Source: Archaeoglobus_B sp964471215
GTDB lineage: Archaea; Halobacteriota; Archaeoglobi; Archaeoglobales; Archaeoglobaceae
Direction of reading: 5' to 3'
Assembly (NCBI GenBank): GCA_964471215.1
Contig: CAYYFC010000005.1
Location: 1 to 48,547 of the forward strand
Length of the DNA stretch: 48,547 nt
Below, in pieces: positions 8,288 to 16,606 of this stretch (position 1 is the stretch's first letter; each line of letters starts with the position of its first letter). The notes under the pieces were generated by a model. That model did not search any database and was not told where the DNA came from. It was given only the letters and a program-made list of their open reading frames with translations. The position numbers and the translations under genes are program-made.

Positions 8288-9523
8288 CTAAGCACCAAAC
8301 TTCTTTGCCTTATTAATTAAATCCATCACTATGTTTATTAAATCTAATCCACATATTCTGCAAAGCCCTCCCTTATAAGCCTTAAGCTCGGAGAACTCAT
8401 CTACGTCATCTCTCCTGACATCCTCGTAAACGATCGTTATTGGAACGGGATCTGCGGTGTGATCCCTTATATTTACGGGCGTGGAGTGGTCTGCCGTCAC
8501 TATCAGGCACACCTTTGAGAAATCTAAGTTTAAAAGCAGCTCAAGCTCTTTATCGAGTTTCTCTATAAACTCCCTTTTTCCTTCAAAATCCCCATCATGT
8601 CCGAACTCGTCCGTGGCTTTGAAGTGTAACAGGACGAAGTCGTATTCATCCAAAGCCCTTATCGCCCTCTCAACCTTTGCCCTTATATTCGTGTTTCTGT
8701 CACCAGTCGCACCCTCAACCTCGAGCACATCCCCTCCTAAAATCCTTCCAACACCTTTTATCAGCGCAGTTCCTGATATAATTGCCAATTTCATACCAAA
8801 TCTATCCTTAAATGAAGGTATATGAGGCATGACACCAGCTCCTCTTAGCAAGAGGACATTGGCCTTTAATAAACCATTCTCTTCTCTTTTAAGATTTAAC
8901 GGATGGTTTTCGAGTATTTCATGGGTTTTTTCAACGAAGTAATTCACTATTTCGGCAGTCCTCCTTGCATTCTCATCGTTAACGGTTGGAAAACATCTTT
9001 TAACCTTCTTCCCTATCCCTTTTGGATCTACATCCGTTATCTTATCCGACAGATTCTCTCCCCTCAGAACCAAGGCCGCTCTGTGACCCGTTCCCCTTTT
9101 AAATATGAATTCAACATTGAAGTCGCTAAGGTCTAGTTCATCGTTTATCGCTCTGACGAAATCATCTGTATCCCTTATCCTCCCAGCTCTCCTATCGATA
9201 ACTACTTTGTCGAAGATGCAACCATCTCCCCTAACAGTTCCGAAGTTCACCCTAAATGCGACATCTCCCGGTTTTAATTCAATACCAACACCGGCAGCCT
9301 CGATTGGACCCCTACCGCTGTAATATTTAAATGGATCGTAACCGAGTAATGCAAGATGGGCTGTATCGCTTCCAGGTCTTATTCCGGGTCTTATAACATC
9401 CATTATACCGTTTATACCCATTTTTGCAAGTCTATCAAGGTTTGGTTTATTCGCACAGCTTAACGGAGTCCTGAAGCCTCTATCGGACACTCCGTCTATG
9501 ATAACCAATAAAATCCTCTTCAT
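8288..9523 (-). CDS. apgM: Cofactor-independent phosphoglycerate mutase (archaeal type)
   Basis: Interconverts 3- and 2-phosphoglycerate in glycolysis/gluconeogenesis. It is 411 aa, as usual for the archaeal alkaline-phosphatase-superfamily enzyme. Motifs: VIIDGVSD (metal-binding Asp10), RPGSDTAHLALLGYDP with nucleophile Ser52, YYSGRGPIEAAG, HFKATDEFGHDG and VTADHSTP carrying the second metal set. It follows the zinc-ribbon gene by 34 bp and is followed one base later by the bactofilin gene, so they are probably cotranscribed. Confidence 0.96.
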   Translation of the reverse strand: MKRILLVIIDGVSDRGFRTPLSCANKPNLDRLAKMGINGIMDVIRPGIRPGSDTAHLALLGYDPFKYYSGRGPIEAAGVGIELKPGDVAFRVNFGTVRGDGCIFDKVVIDRRAGRIRDTDDFVRAINDELDLSDFNVEFIFKRGTGHRAALVLRGENLSDKITDVDPKGIGKKVKRCFPTVNDENARRTAEIVNYFVEKTHEILENHPLNLKREENGLLKANVLLLRGAGVMPHIPSFKDRFGMKLAIISGTALIKGVGRILGGDVLEVEGATGDRNTNIRAKVERAIRALDEYDFVLLHFKATDEFGHDGDFEGKREFIEKLDKELELLLNLDFSKVCLIVTADHSTPVNIRDHTADPVPITIVYEDVRRDDVDEFSELKAYKGGLCRICGLDLINIVMDLINKAKKFGA

Positions 9524-9557
9524 CCATCCCGATATTTTGGAGGTTTAAAAAATTTTG

Positions 9558-9803
9558 CTAATACTCCTCCTCTTCAAAATAATACTCTCCTTCCTCAAAT
9601 TCCTCGAATTCTTCCATCTCCTCCTTACTCTCTTCAAGCTCTTCAAGATCGTATTCCTCATTAGTGTCCAAGCTCAAAAACTTACCGCTCTTATATATGA
9701 ATATTGAATTGCAGAGCTTACATTTAACCTCCATTTCTTCATAAAGATCTCTAAGTTCTATTTCTTCCCCACAGTGCGGACATCTTATCAACTTTACTAC
9801 CAT
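9558..9803 (-). CDS. Small zinc-ribbon protein with acidic tail
   Basis: An 81-aa protein with one zinc ribbon (CPHC at residues 8-11, CKLC at 28-31) and a highly acidic C-terminus ending FEEEEY. The frame is open upstream to 9989, but the ATG at 9803 is preferred. A TATA-like GCTTAAATCT (about 9822-9833) sits 25 bases above it, as for leaderless archaeal mRNAs, and the upstream residues look non-coding. It may act in transcription or nucleic-acid binding, like other archaeal zinc-ribbon proteins, but no function is established. First gene of the apgM operon. Confidence 0.75.
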   Translation of the reverse strand: MVVKLIRCPHCGEEIELRDLYEEMEVKCKLCNSIFIYKSGKFLSLDTNEEYDLEELEESKEEMEEFEEFEEGEYYFEEEEY

Positions 9804-9989
9804 CTTTTGAAGCATTAACCTTATAGATTTAAGCTTTTCCTCATGAGATCTCGTATACATAAGGACCTGGACATATAAAAGATCTATAAAAAATCTGGAA
9901 AACGAACTTCTGTCGCGCAGAGTCCTTAAACTGCGACCTGGACGATCATCATAGAAATGCAGTTTGCGACTTGTATCTCTCCGTTTCAT

Positions 9990-10537
9990 CCAATTTATTC
10001 TGAAGGACGATGGCCTATGCAGCTAGGTAATCGGCGGACTTGATAAAATTCAATCAAAAGCTCTTAAACCTTAACAAACGACCAATAAGGCTGGTTTAAA
10101 TCCATAAACGGATTATATCGCTTTCCGGTCACCATGGATAAGACCGGATATGTGCTCTGTCAGGGCTCACATCAATTAACGACCAAAGCCGGGAATGCTT
10201 AAACCGGACGGATTTTTAAGATTTCAAAAAATCTGCCAGATGAGTTTTTTCTTTAATAAGATTTTCACATAAGTCTGTTTGGAAAAAGATTAAAAATATC
10301 CGAAATCCTTAGCAGCATTAATTCGATGTCATAATCTCAAGCGATGATAAAAGACACACGTCTTCAGATAAAATGCAATTGCATTCTAATTTTTTAAGAT
10401 TAAATAGCAGCTGAACACATTTAATTCTTCATTTGAAAACTTCATGACATATATGATGCTTAGAATTCTGCTCTTAAACAGTCTTTAATTTTCGGCTAGC
10501 CGAAAAAACTATATAGTATGATGGGGGAGTTGAACTT
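9990..10537. other. Non-coding region with hairpins, no gene recognised
   Basis: About 550 bp without a convincing gene. It contains a perfect 6-bp hairpin CCGGTC/GACCGG (10125-10147) and an imperfect pair of direct repeats around AACGACCA (near 10076 and 10178), each followed by a GGCTGG/GCCGGG and TTTAAA/TTAAACC stretch. Just to its left, 7-bp inverted arms AAACTGC/GCAGTTT occur near 9929-9966. The right part (10240-10500) is AT-rich. TATA-like AACTATATAG (10507-10516) probably serves the 10538 gene. Confidence 0.5.
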
Positions 10538-10921
10538 GTGTGGTGGATGAACGGTAAAGGTAGAAGAAGAGGATGGAGAAGAGGAATTGGAAAGGGAATG
10601 GGTAGGGGATGGAAGGGAAGAGGTCGAGGGAGATGCTACAGAGGGGGTAGAGGATTCGGCTGGAGGTTTTCGATTACCGAAGCGATAAAGCAACCGATAA
10701 AGAGCTTAAAAGGCCTGCTAACAAGAGAAGTCGAACCAGAAGTGCTTCAAAAGGCCGAAGAGATATACAGTCTCCTTCCGAAAAGAGATTGCGAGGCATG
10801 CGGGTACGGCGGATGTTACGAGTGTGCTCTGGCAATAGCAAGAGGCGAGGCACCCCCCGATGCATGTAAGGTTGTGGGAAAAAAGATAAAGGATAGGGTT
10901 GAAGAAATTTTAAGGAGGTGA
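10538..10921 (+). CDS. Gly/Arg-rich protein with C-terminal 4Fe-4S (CdhD/RnfB-like) domain
   Basis: A 127-aa protein. Residues 1-43 are almost entirely Gly, Arg, Lys and Trp (for example RRRGWRRGIGKGMGRGWKG). A linker follows, then a domain of about 45 aa, LPKRDCEACGYGGCYECALA...PDAC, with four cysteines spaced as in the FeS domain (PF04060) of acetyl-CoA decarbonylase/synthase gamma and RnfB proteins, which binds a [4Fe-4S] cluster. The GTG at 10538 is chosen because GGGGGAG (10523-10529) lies eight bases upstream. An ATG at 10547 is the alternative. It overlaps the Shine-Dalgarno site of the next gene. The basic glycine-rich arm may bind RNA, DNA or a partner (inference). Confidence 0.8.
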   Translation: MWWMNGKGRRRGWRRGIGKGMGRGWKGRGRGRCYRGGRGFGWRFSITEAIKQPIKSLKGLLTREVEPEVLQKAEEIYSLLPKRDCEACGYGGCYECALAIARGEAPPDACKVVGKKIKDRVEEILRR

Positions 10922-10926
10922 GGTCA

Positions 10927-11208
10927 ATGTGGTGGAGATGGAAGAGGTATCCGGGACGCGGACCATGGAGCGATTTACCGCCATGGGAAAGGCCAGGCTG
11001 GATGTTCAGGGGCAGGGGAGGAGGAAAGGGATGGTGCTGGTGGTACATTTCACAGTATCCAGATATGATACCACCCGAATATCCGCCGGCCGGATATCCC
11101 CTGTCTAAGGAAGAAGAGATAAGGATGCTAGAGGAGGAGGCCAAGCTTTTGGAAGAAGAGCTTGAGAGGATAAGGAAAAGAATTAAGGAGCTTAAGGGTG
11201 AAAAATAA
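10927..11208 (+). CDS. Trp/Gly-rich small protein with coiled coil, paralogue of 4633-4872
   Basis: A 93-aa protein: Trp/Arg/Gly/Pro-rich N-terminus (WWRWKRYPGRGPW, then GKGWCWWY), a YPP-type proline stretch, and a C-terminal charged helix of about 40 residues, LEEELERIRKRIKELKG. Both halves parallel the protein at 4633-4872. GGAGGTGAG (10914-10922), overlapping the upstream stop, places the start at the ATG 10927 rather than at an in-frame GTG at 10918. It forms a two-gene unit with the Fe-S protein. Function unknown. Confidence 0.8.
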   Translation: MWWRWKRYPGRGPWSDLPPWERPGWMFRGRGGGKGWCWWYISQYPDMIPPEYPPAGYPLSKEEEIRMLEEEAKLLEEELERIRKRIKELKGEK

Positions 11209-11558
11209 CCTTTTTGATCCGACGAGAATAAGTCCATTTTAGATTCTAAAGCAAGTGATTGCTAACAGCTCGGAAAAGTTCACGGCATACCCACATTTTT
11301 TATTAAAAATTTATATTATCTTGGAAATTATTTACTCCGTTGCATCAGCTCTCTGGAGAATATCTTGCTCAAAGTTCTGATTTACTAAAATTTCAACGCG
11401 TAAATATTAAATCTTCAGCATTGCGTAAATTTATTATTCTTCAAACCGAAGTTCTATTTATAGAAATTCAATAAAGGGTGTTTACAGATCATTTTAAAGA
11501 TTTAGAACGCATATAACCGTTACAACAATTTTAAATACTTTATCGATGTTCGATTTTT
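11209..11558. other. AT-rich intergenic region with sepF promoter
   Basis: No gene or convincing RNA seen. The right end holds TTTTAAATACTTTA (about 11529-11541), a TATA-like box roughly 24 bases above the sepF start, with no Shine-Dalgarno site. Confidence 0.5.
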
Positions 11559-11927
11559 ATGGTATTCAAAAAGTTGTTAGGAAAATCGGAAAAGGTTGAT
11601 GTTGAGGAATACGAAGAACTCGATTTAAGCGAATATGAAGCCGAAATAGAGAGGGAGGCAACGACATATGTCAGGGTTGCCGAGGTCACGGGAATAAGTG
11701 AAATCCCGGAGATAAGAAAGCAGATATACGAGGGAAACATAATTATAGCGGATATAGCATTCATAAAGCACGATAAACTGACTTATGAAAGGGTTATAAA
11801 GGATTTGAAACAACTGGTCGAGGATATAAACGGCGATATAGTCGGACTTGGAGACGATTACCTGATAATAACACCCACAGGGATTAAGATAGATAGGAAC
11901 AAGATTAAGGGAACGAGGAGCGAATGA
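11559..11927 (+). CDS. sepF: Archaeal SepF cell-division protein
   Basis: SepF anchors FtsZ to the membrane at the archaeal division site. The 122-aa protein starts with a short amphipathic helix (MVFKKLLGK), then an acidic linker, then the SepF core: VRVAEVTGISEIPEIRKQ, EGNIIIADIAFIKHD, DINGDIVGLGDDYLIITPTGI. Length and core fit archaeal SepF well. It is first in a tight operon with a ZPR1-type protein (one base apart) and mqnC. ftsZ is not in the window. Confidence 0.93.
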   Translation: MVFKKLLGKSEKVDVEEYEELDLSEYEAEIEREATTYVRVAEVTGISEIPEIRKQIYEGNIIIADIAFIKHDKLTYERVIKDLKQLVEDINGDIVGLGDDYLIITPTGIKIDRNKIKGTRSE

Positions 11928-11928
11928 T

Positions 11929-12504
11929 ATGAAGTGCCCCATATGTAATAGAGATTTAAAGATAACGACAGTACTTTACAACACGCCTTTTTTCGGAAGA
12001 GTTCTTCTCACGACGATTTCCTGCGAATGCGGGTTTAAGCATGCCGATTCGATAGTATCGGATATAAAGAAGCCTATAAGGTTTAAGATCAAGATAAATA
12101 AGGATAACCTGTATACAAAGGTTATAAAGTCGACATCGGGTACGATCAGAATACCGGAAATAGGTGTTGATATAGAACCTGGACCTGCATCTCAGGCCTT
12201 CATAACAAATATAGAGGGAATACTCATGAGGGTTGAGGAGATAGTAAAAATGGCGAGGAGATGGAATAAGGAGGATGAGGAAAAGGTCAGGATATGCGAC
12301 CAGATATTAAACAGGATAAGGGATACGTTGGAGGGGAGGGATGAGCTAACGTTGATACTCGAGGACCCGTTCGGAAACAGCCTGATACTCTCAGATAAAG
12401 CTTTTAGAGAAACTTTGAAGAAAGAAGAGGCTGAGAGACTAAAAACTGGAATGAGCGTTGTTGATATAACAGGGTTGAGTGAGGAGGAGTTATTTAAAAT
12501 ATGA
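11929..12504 (+). CDS. ZPR1-type zinc-finger protein
   Basis: A 191-aa protein with CPIC near the N-terminus and CECG at about residues 33-36 forming a ZPR1 zinc finger. A beta-rich domain contains STSGTIRIPEIGVDIEPGPA, the hallmark of archaeal ZPR1-related proteins. Eukaryotic ZPR1 helps fold elongation factor eEF1A. The archaeal role is not settled. Its TGA overlaps the mqnC ATG (ATGA), indicating translational coupling. Confidence 0.88.
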   Translation: MKCPICNRDLKITTVLYNTPFFGRVLLTTISCECGFKHADSIVSDIKKPIRFKIKINKDNLYTKVIKSTSGTIRIPEIGVDIEPGPASQAFITNIEGILMRVEEIVKMARRWNKEDEEKVRICDQILNRIRDTLEGRDELTLILEDPFGNSLILSDKAFRETLKKEEAERLKTGMSVVDITGLSEEELFKI

Positions 12505-13568
12505 CTGAATTTTACATTGAAAAAAGCATTAAGAACGAAGATTTAAGTTTTAAAGAAGCCCTTGAGCTGTTCAAATTACCTTTACCCGTTTTAGGGAGAA
12601 TTGCCGATGAGATAAGAAAGAAAAAATGCGGAGATCTTGTTACGTTTGTAATAGATAGAAACATAAACTATACGAACATATGCATAAGCAGGTGCAGATT
12701 CTGTGCTTTTTACGCTAGAAGTAGAGAGGATGGCTATGTTCTCAGCGAGGATGTCATATTGAAAAAGGTTGAAGAGGCGGTAAAGCTTGGAGCAACTCAG
12801 ATCCTCATGCAGGGTGGAATAAACCCTGATCTCGGACTGGAATGGTTTGAGAACATATTTTCAAAGATTAAGAGGAGGTTTCCAAACGTAAACCTCCACA
12901 GCCTTTCGGCACCAGAAGTTTACTTTCTTGCAAAGAGGGAGGGTATGAGCGTAAAGGAGGTACTTGAAAGATTGAGAGAGGCCGGACTTGATTCGTTACC
13001 TGGAGGTGGTGCGGAGATTTTAAGCGACAGGGTCAGGAGGATAATAAGTCCGAATAAGATAAAATCAAGGGATTGGCTAAGGGTTATGGAGACTGCGCAT
13101 AGGATAGGTATGAGGACTACAGCGACGATGATGTTCGGTCATGTGGAAAGAGACAGGGATATAATAAGGCATCTTTTTAAGATAAGAGATCTGCAGTCGA
13201 AAACAAGAGGTTTTACGGCTTTTATCCCCTGGACTTTCCAGCCCAATAACACGGAGCTTTACGAGATTATAAAGGAGCCAGCACCTGCAACCAGATATCT
13301 TCAGGTTTTGGCGATTTCGAGAATAGTTCTGCACAACATCAGGAACATACAGGTATCGTGGCTAACCCAGGGATTCGAAGTTGCCGCGCTAGGTCTAGTT
13401 TTCGGTGCCAACGATTTCGGAGGTGTGATGCTCGAGGAAAACGTTGTTAGGGCTACAGGAAAGGATTTTAGGCCGGCGAGTGTTGAGGAGATCGTCAGAA
13501 TTATAAAATCGATGGGCAGACCAGCGGCTCTGAGAGATACATACTACAATATAATAAGGTTCTTCTAA
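12501..13568 (+). CDS. mqnC: Cyclic dehypoxanthinyl futalosine synthase (radical SAM)
   Basis: MqnC cyclises dehypoxanthine futalosine in the futalosine route to menaquinone. The 355-aa protein has the radical-SAM cluster CISRCRFC (Cys61, 65, 68), then ILMQGGINPDLGLEWF, LDSLPGGGAEIL, TTATMMFGHVE and GFTAFIPWTFQPNNTEL. The last two set it apart from the related CofG/CofH deazaflavin enzymes. The organism therefore probably makes menaquinone. Third gene of the sepF operon. Its stop overlaps that of the convergent arcS by four bases. A CofH-like assignment is the main alternative. Confidence 0.88.
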   Translation: MTEFYIEKSIKNEDLSFKEALELFKLPLPVLGRIADEIRKKKCGDLVTFVIDRNINYTNICISRCRFCAFYARSREDGYVLSEDVILKKVEEAVKLGATQILMQGGINPDLGLEWFENIFSKIKRRFPNVNLHSLSAPEVYFLAKREGMSVKEVLERLREAGLDSLPGGGAEILSDRVRRIISPNKIKSRDWLRVMETAHRIGMRTTATMMFGHVERDRDIIRHLFKIRDLQSKTRGFTAFIPWTFQPNNTELYEIIKEPAPATRYLQVLAISRIVLHNIRNIQVSWLTQGFEVAALGLVFGANDFGGVMLEENVVRATGKDFRPASVEEIVRIIKSMGRPAALRDTYYNIIRFF

Positions 13569-15154
13569 TCAATTCTCTCCATTCTTCTAACCTCCACTGC
13601 CTTACCTTCGCATTCAGTCATCTCTTCGCCACTCATGAGAGCCCTTCCAACCCCGATAACTCTGCTATTGTAAAATGCTATTATGTCATTCGGTCTTATT
13701 CTCTTATCCGCCTTCTTAATCCCTGCGGAAAATATCGTCCCCTTTGGCTCGAAATCTTCGATCTCAATAAAGTATACTCTCCTATCTATCAGGATTTTTG
13801 CAATGGGTATGTCTATATCAAGCATGCCGTAATTCAGATCTATCCTTGCAATTCTCCTCTCTGAATACGCCTCCAGATTCGGATATCTTCCTCTGACATC
13901 AAAATCCAGATCGAGTTCTATTCCGAACTGATATCTGAACATGTGTCTGAATATCGATTTATATAAATCGAATTGCTTTACGTCAAGTCTGTCCAATGTG
14001 TCCCTGAGCTTTTTTAATGATTCAGGAGATGTCACATCTCCAACAGAAGTCCAAATAACATCAAATCCTATTCTCTCAACAACCCTTCTGTATCCACCTT
14101 CAACGTGTGCCAGGATAGCATCAAAATCTCCCTTTTCTATGAATTCGGACAACTTCTTTGAAACAAATGATATTTCATCATCGCTCCAGTAACCTGTAAC
14201 AGGAACGTCGTAATTCACGGCAGGATATGTGAGTTCAAACTCTCTCGGAACAACAAGTGGTGAAGATACAATTATCTCCTCAACTGTTTTATCGATAAAA
14301 CCCCTTATCCTCTTATGAGATCTCGAAAGGGAATACGGTTTTCTGGCTGAGCATGGCAGTATCAGCAGGACGTTCCCCTCCGGTTTATAAGCCTCCAAAG
14401 CCCTCTTAAAATATCCCACAACCTCTGGTCTGCCAAAGGATTCAGATGTATTCGCGTACATCTTTGTTTTCTTGAAAATAGGATAGAATTTCTCTATGAA
14501 TTCCGATTTTTCATCCAAAATTCTTAACATTGCCGTTAACTCAGGATTAAACTTCGACTGAGCTTCTATGAAGTTTCTGAGGTCCTGATTTTTTATCAAA
14601 ATCCTGACAGTTTTTAATTGCTTTTCAAGAATGAACGTGTTGTGCTTCGCTAGCAGCTCCTCATCCATGTCTTCTGGACTGCTTTTATGGCATACTGGAC
14701 AGTTACAGGGCAGGAACTTTAAGTCGTCCAATTTGAACTCGACGTTTTCGAGCATGTATACTCCGCTGTATGCCTTTAAAATGGGAATTATGTTGTCAAC
14801 TATATCGACACCCATATACACAAGCAGGGGAAGATTTTTTGGATCTGCAATCGAAACCGCGTAAAGGGGTTTAAAACTCGATTTTCTAACTTCAATAAGT
14901 GTTTCCACGAGTTTTCTAGGGCTTAAAGTGTTCAATCCCGTTACAACTGTTATCTCCAAATCCTTACTCCTCAGAACTCTGAATCTGTACTCGTCGAAAT
15001 CCTTAAGTACGTAAGGTGCGAATCCGAAGTCTATCTTATCAACGAATTCAGGTCTTTCTGTGAAATCTATCATCATCGGGGATTCGAACCTATACCCCTC
15101 AAGCTCTATCCATCCCAATCTTGCTAATCCATCTCTTCTCTCAAATCTAAACAT
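13565..15154 (-). CDS. arcS: Archaeosine synthase ArcS (TgtA2)
   Basis: ArcS acts on preQ0 at tRNA position 15 in archaeosine synthesis. It is a 529-aa TGT paralogue with a TGT-like N-terminal domain (RDGLARLG), a zinc site CNCPVC with His171 (Cys150, 152, 155), the ArcS signature PCSARKPYSLSRSH (267-280), and a C-terminal PUA domain (about 455-529). It starts inside the 3' end of tgtA (31-bp overlap), so the pair are translationally coupled and act in consecutive steps. The TGT catalytic aspartates are not in their usual context, as expected for ArcS. Confidence 0.94.
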   Translation of the reverse strand: MFRFERRDGLARLGWIELEGYRFESPMMIDFTERPEFVDKIDFGFAPYVLKDFDEYRFRVLRSKDLEITVVTGLNTLSPRKLVETLIEVRKSSFKPLYAVSIADPKNLPLLVYMGVDIVDNIIPILKAYSGVYMLENVEFKLDDLKFLPCNCPVCHKSSPEDMDEELLAKHNTFILEKQLKTVRILIKNQDLRNFIEAQSKFNPELTAMLRILDEKSEFIEKFYPIFKKTKMYANTSESFGRPEVVGYFKRALEAYKPEGNVLLILPCSARKPYSLSRSHKRIRGFIDKTVEEIIVSSPLVVPREFELTYPAVNYDVPVTGYWSDDEISFVSKKLSEFIEKGDFDAILAHVEGGYRRVVERIGFDVIWTSVGDVTSPESLKKLRDTLDRLDVKQFDLYKSIFRHMFRYQFGIELDLDFDVRGRYPNLEAYSERRIARIDLNYGMLDIDIPIAKILIDRRVYFIEIEDFEPKGTIFSAGIKKADKRIRPNDIIAFYNSRVIGVGRALMSGEEMTECEGKAVEVRRMERID

Positions 15155-16593
15155 TCGACCACCGCATTTTCAGGAACTTCCTTTAAATACTTGATCCATA
15201 TCCTGTCAACCACAATTCTGAACCTCCTATCCGAATGGTAATTCAAAAATTCGTTCAGACATTTAACGGCAAGTCTTAAGGCTTCATCTTCTATAAATTC
15301 CACATCAGGTATTTCGGAATGCCCTACAGGATAAGATTCAAGCATTTCAGCCGGTACAACACCGAAAACGGGTTTTAAGTAAAAGTCTGCAAGATATCCC
15401 TCGTCTGATGAAATGACTATTTCATCCTTATCCGGCAGCTCAACTCTCAGAATTCTTTTGTAATGCCTCATAACTGCAGGCCTGTAGCAGCTCTCTACTC
15501 CCGTATACATAAATGAATGCTTTGCAGATGGATCGTACATCTCCAGAAGGTATCCATAGTTTTTTATCTGTCTCCATGCAAATAAAAGATTGGGATGACA
15601 TCTTATCCTCTTTTCCACAAGTTCAAAAAGGTTCTTCTCCTTTATAGCCTGTTTTACCCTCCTTATCTCCTCAAAACTTATGTAAAGATTGTGTTCTGCA
15701 ATCAACCTTTCCCTTTCATCCTTATCCATTTTTCTCAACTCTTCAGGCGTGTACTTGAGACAAACAGGGCATGAACATGGAAAATACTGCAGTTCTTCAA
15801 GTTTTTTCGTACCATAAGGTGTAAGATACCTGTCATCCTTTGCGTACAGAGCGTAAGCTGCAGAATCGAATAAATCACATCCAAGCGCAACTGCCAATGC
15901 AAAAACCATCGGATGACCTGCACCAAATAGATGAACAGGGGCGTAAGACGGTAAAACTGACTTTACGTCCAGTATTATCCTAACCAAATCGTAAAATCTA
16001 TAAGTGTCCATCAAAGGAACTATTCCACCTATTGCAAATATATCCCCGTTTATCTTCATTGCCTCAAGAGCCGATTTTTTCCTTAAATCGGAGTATGTTG
16101 AGCCCTGAATCGGAAGGACTAGAAGACGGTCTTTTTTAATTTTTTCTGCCTCCTTCTCCCTTTCAATCGTAACTTCTAAATCCCTTAAAGCTGTAGTGTA
16201 ATCTGCATAGGGCGGTGTAGGTACATCCAGAGGAACTATTATATCGGAGTCTATATCTACCTGAAACTCCAGTATCTCTCTATTGGTCACGTCAACATCT
16301 CCGTACGTCATGAGCTGATAGCTTCCGCTGTCAGTCATGACTGGTATGTCCACATCCAGAAGTTTATGTATTCCCTTTTCAAGGGCAAAATCTCTCAGTT
16401 CCCTCGTTTTGTAAACTATGTATGCATTCGTTATAACCATCTGAGCTCCGAATTTTTTCATATCCCTTGACGGGATAAACTCTATGTTCGGATTTATAAC
16501 GGGCATAATCGTTGGAGTCTCCACCGTACCGTGCTTAGTCTTAAGCCTTCCAATTCTCCCCATTACATCCTTGTCGACTATTTCGAACGTCAT
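15124..16593 (-). CDS. tgtA: tRNA-guanine(15) transglycosylase (archaeal TGT)
   Basis: Exchanges G15 in the tRNA D-loop for preQ0. The 489-aa protein has MTDSGSYQLM (Asp88), PIQGSTYSDLR, the nucleophile region DLFDSAAYALYA (Asp243) and zinc ligands CSCPVC (273-278) with His303. It is shorter than forms with a full PUA domain, but its partner ArcS carries one. It is preceded by the 3'-phosphoesterase gene (13-bp gap) and followed by arcS. Confidence 0.95.
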   Translation of the reverse strand: MTFEIVDKDVMGRIGRLKTKHGTVETPTIMPVINPNIEFIPSRDMKKFGAQMVITNAYIVYKTRELRDFALEKGIHKLLDVDIPVMTDSGSYQLMTYGDVDVTNREILEFQVDIDSDIIVPLDVPTPPYADYTTALRDLEVTIEREKEAEKIKKDRLLVLPIQGSTYSDLRKKSALEAMKINGDIFAIGGIVPLMDTYRFYDLVRIILDVKSVLPSYAPVHLFGAGHPMVFALAVALGCDLFDSAAYALYAKDDRYLTPYGTKKLEELQYFPCSCPVCLKYTPEELRKMDKDERERLIAEHNLYISFEEIRRVKQAIKEKNLFELVEKRIRCHPNLLFAWRQIKNYGYLLEMYDPSAKHSFMYTGVESCYRPAVMRHYKRILRVELPDKDEIVISSDEGYLADFYLKPVFGVVPAEMLESYPVGHSEIPDVEFIEDEALRLAVKCLNEFLNYHSDRRFRIVVDRIWIKYLKEVPENAVVECLDLREEMD

Positions 16594-16606
16594 AAGATCA
16601 CCGTTA

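Noticed and set aside
9804..9989. N-terminal extension of the zinc-ribbon gene
   Set aside because: A TATA-like box lies inside this stretch 25 bases above the ATG at 9803, and the extra residues show no domain features.
9925..9990. Possible H/ACA or C/D RNA on the minus strand (ATGATGA, stems GTCGC/GCGAC and AAACTGC/GCAGTTT, ACA)
   Set aside because: There is no D box, and the internal loop is one-sided and does not form a pseudouridylation pocket.
10674..11237. Long minus-strand open frame opposite the Fe-S and coiled-coil genes
   Set aside because: It is a shadow of two genes with good ribosome sites, and its composition (Ser/Leu/Pro) is the complement of Gly/Glu/Arg codons.
15081..15092. 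GGATTCGAACC-like string resembling a tRNA T-arm
   Set aside because: It lies within the conserved arcS coding region and has no tRNA cloverleaf around it. No tRNA gene was found in the window.
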